64,000 nt of DNA, taken from positions 5,533,501 to 5,597,500 of the forward strand of contig NC_087245.1 of the NCBI RefSeq assembly GCF_037042905.1. The letters run 5' to 3'. The position numbers were made by a program, and so were the translations under genes. The stretch's first letter is position 1. Every line of letters begins with the position of its first letter. Positions 39,601 through 46,440 of the stretch are shown in pieces. Source of the stretch: Lytechinus pictus. Lineage: Eukaryota > Echinodermata > Echinoidea > Temnopleuroida > Toxopneustidae. The notes beneath the pieces are model-generated. The model saw only the letters and a list, made by a program, of their open reading frames with translations. It searched no databases and was not told where the DNA came from.

Positions 39601-42449
39601 CTCCAAGATGCATCAGAACAGAAAAAATAGTAGTGATTTGAGAAAATAAAGCTTGATTGAACAATATACAAATGTTGATGGGAAAATACTTATTTTGAAG
39701 CTACAGAATATTAATTTACTCTTCCAAAGGTTGGCAGCTCTGTCATCACTCACTAGCCTATATCGGTCTCTGTCACTTAGATATTCATGACCTAGGTTCG
39801 CAAATGATTCATAGATTCTCTATCAACCAGATAATGTAAATTAAACAAAAATAATATCTGCATTTCCAGTGATGACAGCAGCTAAAGTTTAAATCCTTAG
39901 CCATGATTGTCCATCTTTATAACACAATGAGATGACAATCACTAGCAAGCCCAAATGCTTATCAGATATGATAACAGTGTAGCTTGAATGATGCCAAAGG
40001 AATGATCATATTATAAATAAAAAATCTTCATAGTGATATTGACCGTCTGGGGATGAGCTTATTCAATTCAAAACCATCTGTGACTTTTGCTCATACATCT
40101 ACACCAATTCCTTGGGCAGAGTACCCATGTTTAATTCCCATGCAATTCCTGCCATTGGCTTTGATTACATTCATGCTCCAGAAATTAAAATACCTTAATT
40201 GAACAGTGTCATTAGAATCACAATAAATGTTGCCAAAGACATTTTGTCTTGAGTAAATGTACAGTTTTGGAGAGAGATCATCTTGAGAGATATCTGCCAG
40301 AGAGATTAACCTTAGTGTTATTTTTCATGTTGATCCTGCCTTCTTCCTTCATATATAATATATCCACTATTTAGAAAGAAAAAAAAAGTGAATTTACAAA
40401 GTTCAAGCATCATTTCAAAATAATTGTGATATCAAATTACATGAATGTGCTTAGCCGTAGTATAGTAAAATTTATGATGAAACTCCTTTGAGTATAAAAG
40501 AGGTATAATATTATAAATCATTTATTTTGGTGTTCTTCAGTACAATGCCGGAGCACCCCCTCAGCAGCAATACATGGGTATTGGTCAACCTATAATGAAT
40601 CAAAGTATGAACATGCCCCCTTCCTCTCAATCTGTACCTGTATCAACTATGTCTATGAGTCAGCCAATCCCCTCTCAGTCAGCAGTAGGGCCAGCTTCAC
40701 AACAAACTTATTCATCAAGGTAAGGACATGTTCACACTTATTATCCATATTTATAACAAGATAATTTGGGCGACGCGCTATTTAAAATTTGATCAGTTTT
40801 ATTGACTGATATTGTCAATGTACTTTTACAAATTTGAATGTACCTCAAATATCAAATTACACACCATAATTTACTTTGCTTGTACATGTAGCCGTTTGAG
40901 CCATATTATACATGTAATTACATTGGCAGTGTTCATCCTGCTGCTCATCTGACTGGTTCTCTTCATCTTCCTTGCATTTCATTTGAAAAAAAATAATAAA
41001 TAGCATTAATTTTTTTTTCATGCTGTACTTACTATTCTTCTGCCTAGAGTAACTTATCTGCAATAATTTAATAAGGATGAATTAACATAGTCGACCAGTT
41101 TACCTCGTAGACTCACAGTTTGCTGTGAACAAGCAATTGCATAAATCTTTGTTTTTATTTGTGATGAATGTTGGCTAATCTGGCCTACTGACAGTGATAT
41201 TGGTCATTCCTTATATATCTAGTAGATATTGTCCTCTGGTTACTTGCTTACAAGCATTCATGCTTTCTTAGCAATCAGGTAAAAAATCCCCACCAATCAA
41301 TGACAGCTGCTCTCTTGTATACTATTTTCTACCAGTTCCATAAACTGCTGTTTTCTCCAGAAATTAATGGTTATCAATTTTATACTTTATTTTGACTTAA
41401 TAACAAAATATTTCATACACCCTGGTATGATAAAATATTCCTGATGATCCTGTTAAAAGACAGTTTATGGAATGCAAAGTACACAACAAAACAGAGTGCA
41501 GCACTGATTGTATGATGAGCCACAATACTGTTGAAAGAATACCTATGTTATGTGGATTTACATCAAACTCTCCTTTAAAAAGGTTTCATTTTATATCTGG
41601 AGTGATTAGAAACAAAGTTGACAGCAAGGAAGAATTCCCTCTACAACCTTATTATTTGATTGAATTATTTAGACATAACTTGATAGAAATCTTGACATGA
41701 AATGCACTTTTGCTGAAAAAAGGCATTTTTTTGCTAAATGACACAATAGAATTGTGCACTACCTATTTACTTCAACATTTAGATATTGCCCCATGCTCCC
41801 AAACAAATTACTTGTATATCAGTTTGTTTTGATTAATAGTCAAGGACCTGTCATATCGTTCCATGCAAGCGTTATGTGTGACTGGTGGGTAACTATTTTT
41901 GCTACCTACAGGTCACCCGCATTGACAGTATCTCTCACGCATCTCACATGCAGTTACCCGCAGAAGTGCATGCAACTCTGATTTGCACGCAGAAAAGTTT
42001 TGAACATGATCAAAACATTTTTTGAAGGTGAGTTGTGGGCAATCACCCGCAAAGCTTGCACGGAACGTTTTGACAGAGCCTTTAGTAACATATCTATTTA
42101 CTTTACATTTTATTTTTACATAAAATTTTGCTTGTTCTCTTTTTCTACCTTTATGACCTACAGTCCAGCATCATCTACCATGTACAATAACATCCCCCAG
42201 AATTCCTTGCCAGCCGCTAGTCAGTCAAGCCCCGGATCCACTCCCTTCCAATACAACTCTGCACCCGTTGGTACCGTGGCACCCACCAACACCTCCTACA
42301 GCCAGCCAGCCCCCATGGGTAGCATGCAGCCCCAAGGGGGAGTGCCCTCTACAGGTATGGAACAGGGGTATAGCATGGCACCCCCTACAGGTGACCAGGG
42401 GGTCATGATGGGACAGGGGATTCCCCCTCAGCAACAGCTTCTTTTATAG
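6613..42449 (+). CDS. STAM: STAM: signal transducing adaptor molecule, 13 exons
   Basis: Partner of HRS in ESCRT-0 on early endosomes; the family binds ubiquitinated cargo and recruits deubiquitinases through its SH3 domain. Coding exons are 6613-6652, 24567-24651, 26282-26357, 27986-28081, 31729-31811, 32958-33027, 34810-34882, 35464-35719, 36807-36901, 37456-37632, 38930-39189, 40541-40719 and 42164-42449. They total 1776 nt, a multiple of three, giving 591 aa; all splices are GT/AG with matching phases. Domains: VHS about 1-145 ([23 protein letters not shown]), UIM about 167-183 ([16 protein letters not shown]), Gly/Ser linker, SH3 about 231-288 ([10 protein letters not shown] 264-265; GLFPSNFV), GAT/coiled coil about 305-390, then a Pro/Gln/Ser/Met-rich tail. 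Vertebrate STAMs are 525-540 aa, so the tail is somewhat longer. Of the vertebrate ITAM pair only the first YxxL (YHDL) is clearly kept; the second is YGYSL. An upstream out-of-frame ATG lies at 6587. Intron 1 is about 17.9 kb. Confidence 0.96.
6960..7145. other. GC-rich block in STAM intron 1
   Basis: A strongly CpG-rich stretch (ggcggcgcggcgcgaagcg and onward) ends in cccccctcccgcgcggagcg. A similar ccctcc/gagcgc tract occurs near 22865-22915 inside a hAT-like element, so this may be an old element end rather than a CpG island. No gene is recognised. Confidence 0.4.
7505..7542. repeat. Perfect 17-bp hairpin
   Basis: The sequence tttggaagcctcggaag (7505-7521) is followed by aaaa and its exact reverse complement to 7542. 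It may be a tiny palindromic element or a small-RNA-like hairpin; no flanking duplication was identified. Confidence 0.8.
7678..8070 (+). repeat. 198-bp tandem duplication
   Basis: Two copies of a 198-bp unit lie head to tail (start cactgtcaattat at 7678 and again at 7876). They differ at only a few positions, such as cgctatgttt versus tgctatgttc, plus a short indel near 8032, so the duplication is fairly recent. Non-coding, in STAM intron 1. Confidence 0.9.
8944..9100. mobile_element. Small hAT-like MITE
   Basis: The ends are inverted (caggggccgcggaaa against cagagccgcggaaa from the right). The interior has a G run near the left end and a C run near the right, so it folds back. Flanks are ttgaaatg and aaatgaat, which overlap but are not a clean 8-bp duplication. 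Its CAGxG ends suggest hAT. Confidence 0.55.
9101..10392. other. Intron 1 sequence without recognised features
   Basis: AT-rich intronic DNA. Short open frames on the minus strand at 9163-9366 and 9628-9990 show no recognisable domain. Nothing else is supported. Confidence 0.5.
10401..13537 (-). mobile_element. Complete hAT (Charlie-like) DNA transposon
   Basis: A 3137-bp element has inverted ends caggggttctcaaact on both sides and a perfect 8-bp target duplication GTATACAG (10393-10400 and 13538-13545). The terminal sequence closely resembles vertebrate hAT-Charlie ends. It carries an uninterrupted two-exon transposase on the minus strand (10844-13089) and sits in STAM intron 1 in antisense orientation. 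The perfect target duplication and open frame argue for a young insertion. Confidence 0.95.
10844..13089 (-). CDS. hAT transposase with BED zinc finger, two exons
   Basis: Exon 1 is 13089-12088 (334 codons) and exon 2 is 11710-10844 (288 codons plus stop). Donor gtgaag and acceptor tctaaccag join them in phase 0, giving 622 aa with no internal stop. N-terminal KKRK (7-10) may be a nuclear signal. A BED-type finger has C39, C42, H57 and H62. The RNase-H-like core shows D192 (ALALDESTD), D260 (VATDGAPAM), the YHCIIH motif (288-291), VRW at 348-350 ([10 protein letters not shown]) and E572 ([11 protein letters not shown]), the hAT D-D-E set and C-terminal dimerisation region. It is close to the GTF2IRD2/ZBED/FAM200-type group. 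It would cut and rejoin its own ends. The small intron is supported by sequence only. Confidence 0.92.
13546..13806. other. Short gap between hAT and foldback element
   Basis: Contains imperfect repeats of gttgtcgg and cacggttggcgg, partly inverted near 13690-13785. No gene is seen. Confidence 0.4.
13816..14344. mobile_element. Foldback element with 9-bp target duplication
   Basis: A 529-bp element that is almost entirely two inverted arms of about 260 bp meeting near 14080. It is bounded by taacccagggagc and its reverse complement. A perfect 9-bp direct repeat GCACAACGC flanks it (13807-13815 and 14345-14353). Arms differ by scattered substitutions. It encodes no protein; a 65-codon frame across the right arm is incidental. 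The 9-bp duplication and long arms fit Mutator-like or foldback-type elements. Confidence 0.92.
14430..15029. mobile_element. Diverged foldback element with repeated 17-bp motif
   Basis: Arms of about 210 bp (left from 14430, right ending about 15029) are inverted and roughly 70 percent alike. The word ggtactagtattcaacc or close variants occurs at both ends of each arm (about 14429, 14619, then inverted near 14808, 14828 and 15014). The centre contains ccatctcaaatggtctagtc and other unrelated sequence. No target duplication was recognised. Confidence 0.7.
15030..16366. other. Intron 1 sequence without recognised gene
   Basis: AT-rich. Words such as ttgtattaccgaacgcgtg (about 15076) and cgttcggtaatacga (about 15293) are inverted relative to one another, so another old palindromic element may be here. 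A 108-codon minus-strand frame at 15751-16077 shows no recognisable domain and is not called. Confidence 0.4.
17016..17336 (+). pseudogene. 5'-truncated LINE (CR1/L2-type) 3' end
   Basis: Inserted into the right arm of the foldback element. It encodes the last part of a LINE protein ([20 protein letters not shown], then [13 protein letters not shown] and the Cys-free tail ending FLFNSS, stop near 17247). A 3' UTR hairpin follows, gcgccttgagcactctacag with its partner to ggcgcgatataag, and an (att)n tail. A tatc word at both ends is a possible short target duplication. Only the terminal ~75 codons are present. Confidence 0.85.
17265..17530 (+). repeat. Tandem duplication of LINE tail plus foldback arm
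   Basis: A unit of about 131 bp is repeated head to tail. It starts at aaaagcgccttgagcac, crosses the (att)n tail and includes ttcctacgcattaggcgtag to gtagaaatta. Because it spans the LINE/arm junction it arose after the LINE insertion. Confidence 0.88.
17707..19030. other. Intron 1 sequence with short palindromes
   Basis: Contains gagccgtctgt and its inverse around 17968-18040, and a perfect 21-bp palindrome atcgacggccaggccgtcga at 18237-18257. Nearby 'ggccgtgccc' words resemble sequences near 20690 and 25768, so this is repeat-derived. No gene. Confidence 0.5.
19033..20290 (+). repeat. 1.25-kb polypyrimidine tract
   Basis: Over about 1250 bases the + strand is almost only T and C, in irregular tttc, ttcc and tttcttt words, with isolated purines. 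All the open frames here (Phe/Ser/Leu-rich on +, Lys/Arg/Glu-rich on -) are artefacts of composition. It lies in STAM intron 1, so the transcript would carry a long U/C-rich segment. Such tracts can form triplex DNA. Confidence 0.95.
20300..21650. other. Intron 1 sequence, no supported gene
   Basis: Holds repeated words ggccttggtgccct (20695-20745) and gggcaagt (20550-20580) that recur elsewhere in the window. An 82-codon + frame at 20838-21086 begins from a non-ATG codon and has no recognisable domain. At 21570-21607 aagatggcaagatggcgac is followed by a donor-like gtaagt; a first exon is possible but its phase does not fit STAM exon 2. Confidence 0.4.
21659..22975. mobile_element. Non-autonomous hAT-type element, 1.3 kb
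   Basis: Flanked by a perfect 8-bp duplication TCTTATGA (21651-21658 and 22976-22983). Ends are caggcgcgtagccagg and, from the right, caaccgcgtagccagg. Near each end is a G- or C-rich run (gggggcggtcgcccccc; ccccctccctgcaccctcc). The interior is AT-rich with short frames and no transposase domain. Confidence 0.88.
23185..23952. mobile_element. MITE with inverted ends and internal palindrome
   Basis: Ends are ctggggctcgtttctcaaca and, from the right, ctggggcccgtttctcaaca, with further inverted similarity inward (catatctttatccacc side against cataagtctaac side). The interior includes the near-perfect 101-bp palindrome at 23431-23531. No clear target duplication was found. Non-coding. Confidence 0.75.
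23431..23531. repeat. 101-bp perfect-looking palindrome
   Basis: tcattgaatgcattaaccca starts the left arm and its exact reverse complement ends the right arm; arms of about 50 bases meet at a single central g (23481) in accactatgatagtggt. It lies inside the MITE at 23185-23952 and may be a separate nested insertion. Confidence 0.92.
23953..24566. other. End of STAM intron 1
   Basis: Contains tgtgttgctgccctctac at about 24130, also present near 5700, with a nearby inverted copy (gtagaaggcagcacac at about 24108). Near 24465 there is gttatcgatatcgg, similar to words at 20811 and 23826. The branch and polypyrimidine region of the exon 2 acceptor closes it. Confidence 0.5.
24567..24651 (+). CDS. 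STAM: STAM exon 2 (VHS start)
   Basis: Acceptor tatttcag, donor gtaagt at 24652. Encodes [20 protein letters not shown] and following residues to about 41, helix 1-2 of the VHS domain. Enters in phase 1, leaves in phase 2. Confidence 0.93.
24972..25699. mobile_element. piggyBac-like MITE, TTAA target site
   Basis: Flanked by TTAA (24968-24971 and 25700-25703). The inverted ends share a perfect 17-bp ccctatctaggccgggg, and the CCCT start is typical of piggyBac termini. G- and C-rich runs follow just inside each end. The interior is AT-rich with no transposase. A truncated relative lies at 1795-2299. Located in STAM intron 2. Confidence 0.92.
26282..26357 (+). CDS. STAM: STAM exon 3 (VHS)
   Basis: Acceptor ttctcag, donor gtgagt at 26358. 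Encodes [20 protein letters not shown] and LQSLV, typical of the VHS helical core, to residue 67. Leaves in phase 0. Confidence 0.93.
26900..27420 (+). repeat. 150-bp tandem repeat with AGGTCA half-sites
   Basis: About 3.4 copies of a unit of roughly 150 bp (starts near 26907, 27054, 27204 and 27361). The unit contains tttagtgtgtatgatactag, gacatgttttcatcttaccc and gcgataacttcatttgaact. Copies two and three are nearly identical, copies one and four more diverged. The third holds aggtcaaaggtca (27266-27278), a perfect DR1 arrangement, and the first has aaggtcaaggtca (26965-26977). In STAM intron 3. Confidence 0.9.
27986..28081 (+). CDS. STAM: STAM exon 4 (VHS)
   Basis: Acceptor cccttgcag, donor gtgagt at 28082. 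Encodes [20 protein letters not shown] and [12 protein letters not shown], the most conserved VHS segment, residues 68-99. Phase 0 at both ends. Confidence 0.95.
28590..29010 (+). repeat. Diverged two-copy repeat in STAM intron 4
   Basis: Two related stretches each carry ttgttcaacatggtctcat or tttgtgcaacttgctctcat, tttctgcatc(g/a)att and tctaggggtcaaaa. They start near 28695 and 28868, about 175 bp apart. Several ggtcaaa words recall the repeat in intron 3. No coding capacity. Confidence 0.6.
29050..31728. other. STAM intron 4, remainder
   Basis: AT-rich intronic DNA with repeated tacatgtacatgta-type words. Short frames at 29401-29655, 30755-30976 and 31049-31267 show no domain. Nothing further is supported. 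Confidence 0.5.
31729..31811 (+). CDS. STAM: STAM exon 5 (VHS)
   Basis: Acceptor cttttcag, donor gtatgg at 31812. Encodes [20 protein letters not shown] then MKNDPSC; STAM proteins have GHPKVCEKLKALMVEW here. Leaves in phase 2. Confidence 0.94.
32430..32795. mobile_element. Inverted pair of tRNA-headed SINEs
   Basis: The right copy on + (about 32634-32790) begins gatggcctggtggtagag, an A-box-like tRNA start, and has gaggttcaaatcctgctggt as B box. The left copy (32430-32560) is its reverse complement, with ggatttgaacctctcat and ggctttcaacccagtaaatg. Shared sequence runs to gctttcaacccagtaaat on both sides, so the pair folds into a hairpin with a loop near 32570-32630. It sits in STAM intron 5, about 170 bp before exon 6. 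Confidence 0.85.
32958..33027 (+). CDS. STAM: STAM exon 6 (VHS end)
   Basis: Acceptor tatctag, donor gtgagt at 33028. Encodes [20 protein letters not shown] plus DTP, the last VHS helix (family: LISAMIKNLKEQGVTF), ending at residue 150. Confidence 0.92.
33765..34500. repeat. Repeat with gggcaagt words at both ends
   Basis: The words cttgcccggggcaagtg and tgcccgatcgggcaagtgg near 33770-33845, and ttgggcaaggaaattcgggc near 34463, bracket this piece; the same words occur near 20550. The middle contains a tgcgcatgcgc NRF1-like site at about 34071 and a CpG-rich stretch to 34200. Probably an old mobile element in STAM intron 6; class unknown. Confidence 0.45.
34810..34882 (+). CDS. STAM: STAM exon 7 (UIM first half)
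   Basis: Acceptor attttacag, donor gtaaga at 34883. Encodes [20 protein letters not shown] then DIAK. The acidic EEDD run opens the ubiquitin-interacting motif, which continues into exon 8. Leaves in phase 1. Confidence 0.92.
35464..35719 (+). CDS. STAM: STAM exon 8 (UIM end, linker, SH3 first half)
   Basis: Acceptor cccttgcag, donor gtagga at 35720. Completes the UIM with AIALSLEND (conserved Ala and Ser), runs through a Gly/Ser/Tyr-rich linker (about residues 184-229) and enters the SH3 domain at [20 protein letters not shown], ending after EIISVLDD. Confidence 0.95.
35930..36192 (-). mobile_element. tRNA-derived SINE in STAM intron 8
   Basis: Read on the minus strand, tggcccagtggattagtc (A box) and gtgggttcgaatcccagcc (B box) form a tRNA-like head. 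A body with cagcaagaaactgatcc and gctgcactcaacccaggt follows, and the tail is gcgccttgagcacctaac, aaggtgaatatgtgcgc. The body and tail match the SINE at 46140-46440 and the tail piece at 44280. The tail also resembles the LINE 3' end at 17265. Confidence 0.9.
36807..36901 (+). CDS. STAM: STAM exon 9 (SH3 second half)
   Basis: Acceptor ttgcatag, donor gtaatg at 36902. Encodes [20 protein letters not shown] then [12 protein letters not shown]. It holds the Trp pair and the ALYDF-partner motif GLFPSNFV that line the SH3 ligand groove. Confidence 0.95.
37456..37632 (+). CDS. STAM: STAM exon 10 (coiled coil / GAT start)
   Basis: Acceptor ttattttag, donor gtattt at 37633. Encodes [20 protein letters not shown], then [20 protein letters not shown], matching the family's VQFSDDVQVETIEPE and MDQLLQMLQSTDP. 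This is the region that pairs with HRS. Confidence 0.94.
37684..38655. mobile_element. Nested palindrome complex in STAM intron 10
   Basis: Outer ends are aataatgaatgtctatgag and, inverted, ctcatgaacattcattatt. At each side sits a complete hairpin of the same family: 37704-37818 (caatggacagaatacttcat, inverse at the right) and 38511-38628 (gtgcaatggacagaatactt, inverse to cattgcac). Between them is another palindrome with arms about 38000-38141 and 38241-38360 (tatgacacctagatagatcc and its inverse). The whole is about 970 bp of nested inverted repeats with no coding capacity. Confidence 0.85.
38930..39189 (+). CDS. STAM: STAM exon 11 (GAT domain)
   Basis: Acceptor caattacag, donor gtaagt at 39190. 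Encodes [20 protein letters not shown] and [20 protein letters not shown], the GAT/coiled-coil helices. A Gly/Pro/Gln-rich stretch follows. YHDL keeps the first half of the vertebrate ITAM. Phase 0 at the 3' end. Confidence 0.95.
39190..42163. other. STAM introns 11 and 12
   Basis: Apart from exon 12 (40541-40719) this holds AT-rich intronic DNA. Short frames at 41467-41700 and 41754-41981 have no recognisable domain. No repeat was recognised. Confidence 0.5.
40541..40719 (+). CDS. STAM: STAM exon 12 (low-complexity tail)
   Basis: Acceptor gttcttcag, donor gtaagg at 40720. Encodes [20 protein letters not shown] and a Met/Ser/Pro/Gln-rich run to about residue 496. No known motif is seen. Frame and phase continuity support the exon. 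Confidence 0.9.
42164..42449 (+). CDS. STAM: STAM exon 13 (tail and stop)
   Basis: Acceptor gacctacag. Encodes a Ser/Pro/Gln/Met-rich tail ending [11 protein letters not shown], stop TAG at 42447-42449. The first base completes the Ser codon split from exon 12. Confidence 0.92.
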
Positions 42450-44275
42450 TGTCTGCTGTCGTCAGCATCTGAGGACAATGATCTCAACATATTTATCATT
42501 TCAATCATGGATGAAGGAAGAAAAAGAATATGAAGAATAAACTTCCTGTGATACATCGGCAATTGGTGCTGCAATGGGTAACATTTCCCCCCTCTATCAC
42601 CTCCGTTGATTCTGGGCTACTTTCTGGTGTTTCAAGAGGAGCTGCCATACAGATATGTATAATGTCTTAGTGAGAATGTTTACTTCTTGTTGGATCATTC
42701 TTGTGTCAGGTAAGGGAATAAAAATATTGATGGAACTCATAGTTCATGATGGACCATCATCACACGCTTCATCCGTTCTATGCTTTGTAAGAAATATATT
42801 TAGTCCTTTGTACATCATTAATTATTAATTAGTTGGCAACACAGTCGTAAGATGTTTTTTTAGAGTTTCCCCATTATTTAGAATTGTCTATTAAGTTCAT
42901 TTTAGAGCTTAACTAATATTCATATATCTAGATTGTCAAATGTTCAGGTTGAAATGAACATAGTAATACAGATATAACTGCATAATAAATTGCTTGTTGA
43001 AACATTTTCTATCAATGATTTTTTCCTTACAAAATGGAATCTGAATATGCTCTAATTGCTCCATATATGCACATGGTCAGTGGGAATAATCCATAGAGGC
43101 CAAGATAAATCCGCTTTCACTCTTCAAATTGGCAAGAAATGTACATACATTCTCATTCTGTGAAGAAATTAAATATGGATATAACATGAGTCAAATGAGT
43201 AGTGTTAAAAAAAAAGTTGCCAATTTGGATTTTATACAGTGATTATGTTTTTCCCATTTTTTATATTGCCAATTTAATGTGTGCAATGCTTATCTTAATT
43301 TAAAGAACTTTTATTCCGGAATGGTGTTGCATACTGGACTGAAAATGGTATCAAGTTCCCAGTACATTATTCTCTTTCCAGTCATAATTCATGTGTGATT
43401 GCTAGGATAGAGTTTAACTTTGAACATGAGTGTCTTCTTGAAACACATCTCTATGGGTTCAAAGGGACCCTCAAATAAATGATCTTAGACACTGGAGGCA
43501 TTTTTGTTTACTGATATGAAAAGAATTGTAGACCAATCAAATTCTAGAAAAATTGTGAAAAAATGAGATTGTCGCACAACTGTGGAAAAAATTTATTTGA
43601 GGTAGGATGCATATAATCGGTGTAATCTAACACTCAAGTTGTGAACACTTAACGATATTTTATGAACAATGCTTTAAGTTTATACCTTGTGAGCTTATAC
43701 CCTGTATCCACAGAATACAATTTCCTTTCTAAACTAGGAGATGAAGTTCAAGAGATAATATACCACATAATAGCATTGGTTAGTTTGACACAAGCTGGGT
43801 ATCAGTAATTGCTTTGGGTACCTCTTGATAAAAATTGTTATGAGAGCAAACTTTTAACTGTTTGTGGCTTTTAGATTGACCAATATTTTATCCAGATTCG
43901 AACTTGAGTTATTGTCAGTTGTCTCAATTTTATTCGTCTTTAGTTTTGTCATGGTCTAGGCATAGTCTTCAGTTTCACAAACTTCAGAGTCATATTCAGT
44001 ATAAATAGTGAGACACTTAAAATGAAAAATAAAAGTAAGAGCATGAAAATCCATATTAAAAATATCACAAACTTACACAAAGCAGGCATTGGCTTTGTTC
44101 CATTACACTTCTTTTGACATTTAAATCTCAACTGCTCATATATGAGCCCATTCATGGAAAGTGACTTTGTGGAACTTATATATATACAATGTAATGTGTG
44201 AAACTGCATTTACATGTAGTTTGCACGCTGTCATTTCATAGATTCTTTATTCGAAACATTACCGCAAATAGAAAC
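42450..44275 (+). other. STAM 3' UTR and flank
   Basis: Follows the STAM stop. Candidate polyadenylation words AATAAA lie at 42536-42541 and 42984-42989 and at several later points. How far the transcript extends cannot be told from sequence. No other gene is seen. Confidence 0.5.
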
Positions 44276-44279
44276 CTAG

Positions 44280-44350
44280 TGTTACGTTGTTAATATAAGC
44301 GCACCTAGAAAGGTGGATATGTGCGCTATACAAATCCTGTATTTATTTTT
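44280..44350 (+). mobile_element. SINE 3'-tail fragment
   Basis: gcgcacctagaaaggtggat then atgtgcgctatacaaatcc matches the 3' tail of the SINEs at 35930 and 46140, including the cacct/aggtg stem. Only the tail is present. Confidence 0.7.
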
Positions 44351-46135
44351 TAAATTTTCAAACTTTGATTTGTGATGTTTATATATCAGAGGTGACAGTT
44401 TATCCTTGGTTTTACCTGAATCATGCATATTATCTTCTTAAACATTTGGCAATGATTGAACAGTTTGAATTAAGATGAAATCTTTCATTTTTATTTGAAA
44501 AGTGATTTAGCGCATCTGCATAATTTACATGTACTTCCTCATGAAATCAGCAGTTTTTCATAAGATATTGCATTTGTTTTTTGTGCAATGAAATAAGACA
44601 CAAGAACCCCTTAATGTCTAAGCAGAGTTCTGTTTTGACTTCATACTTATTATTGGTAGACATAGAGATGTGGATATAGTTAACCAAAACAAACACTGCT
44701 TACAGTTTAAACATGCAAAGGTTTTATGATTAATACCAATTTGCTTGATAAGCATTTTTGTTCAAAGCATATTAACTGATAAATAGATATTATTTACGAG
44801 TATTTGTGTGACATGTTACAGGTGTATGGTTTATATATAAACATTGAATGATTTGAAGCAAGTTCTGTAAAGGGATTCTTGGATTTGTCAAATAAATATC
44901 TATTATGCTTTTGTAAACTTGTATTTTGTTTATCAAACAAACCTGCTTTATATAATTCATAATATGTTGGACAATATTTGTATTTTTATCTATCAAATGG
45001 TTATCAATTTCTTTGTATCAAGCCAGCTTAATATTTTCTTTCTATTGCATAATTGCAAAATTTCATTTACTTACTTAGTACAATGTCAAGTCAAATGTTT
45101 CACTTTTATAGAGGTGTTGTGAATATATTAGACCCTTTTCGCTCCATTACGGAAACAGACTTTTACGACGCTAGTTGACTTTGGAAGAGCCTTTTAGCCC
45201 CGTCGTAAAAAACTGTCCTACAACTCAATTTGCATGACATGTAAAAATTTTGACTTTCGCAATTGCAGCGGGGGACATTAGATCTGCGGTTCGTGTGCAA
45301 AATTCTAATTGCTATTATGGTAACAAAAGACATCTCCGAATTGGGACAAGTTTTTAGAGCCACATGATAGAGAGTGCCTCTGTAATATGGAAGCAACAGT
45401 CAATTAGCGCGCCTCTAGATAAATTCTTATATTATTGCACTCTGTATAGGTAACCTATGGCCTAAAATAAATTCTTGATTTCCCCATCAAAACAAGGTTT
45501 TCATTGAAATAAAGGTCTGATGTGGATTCAGCTTTTAAAATCTCATAATCATCACCACCTCAGAATAATTTCTTCACAATGTAAAAATAATTTGAAACCT
45601 AATCCCTCATTTCGGGGGATAGTAAAACATAATGCACACTTGGCATATGTCATTAACTTTGTGCAAGATGGGGGGGGGGGGTGTTGTCGTTTGTGTAGGA
45701 GGAGCCAGCAAAAGAAAAAAAAATCCAGATGGATTTTGAGACAAATTTTGCTGTGTAGATATCAACGTTTGACTCATGGATTTACTTGCCAGCGATCCAC
45801 TAATAATACACGTTAGATGCATTTAATGATATATATCCAAGCCTTAATTCAGTAAGTTTTTTTCTCCCTTAATATGTACTTGATTTATTTGAAGAACCAC
45901 TTCTTATCAATGCCATGATACACCACTTCTCATGACATGTCTAGCCCAGTGGAGTGGCGGGATTGCTATGCTGATCAGTCCTACGTGAAAGCACAGGATT
46001 TTCTCATGTCACAACTTGCAAAAATGGTGTCGCATGCCGTGATCTAGACATGTCGCTGTTACCATACATATAGTATTAACAAGAATTTTGCACACGATCT
46101 ATAAATGTTGTGTTGTTGATGTGAAAACACCAGAT
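44351..46135. other. Intergenic region
   Basis: AT-rich with no supported gene. Contains a G run at about 45670-45680 and an inverted pair catgtctag/ctagacatg at about 45938 and 46043, which may mark another small element. Confidence 0.4.
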
Positions 46136-46139
46136 TATG

Positions 46140-46440
46140 TCCATTTCAGAGGCTCATACAGAAGATTGTGCAATGTTCAAACAAGTGGATCTGACTCACA
46201 CATTTGAAATTGAGGGTAGTCGGTTCATATCCCAGCCATGATTAAATTTCCGTCAGCAAGAAATTGATCCACAATTTGCTGCACTCAACCCAGGTTAGGT
46301 AATTGGGTATTGGCAGGAAGTAATTCCTCTAGAAGCTTCGAGCACTGGGAACGGCAGCTAGCTAGCTGGGGTAATACAGGAGTGCCTTGAGCACCTAAAA
46401 AGGTAGATGTGTGCCCAATGTGAATATTCTATTATTGATT
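46140..46440 (+). mobile_element. tRNA-derived SINE, + strand
   Basis: The head is diverged but retains a B-box-like gtcggttcatatcccagcc. The body (cagcaagaaattgatccac, gctgcactcaacccaggtt, ggaagtaattcctc) and tail (gtgccttgagcacctaaaa, aggtagatgtgtgc) match the SINE at 35930-36192 in reverse. Confidence 0.88.
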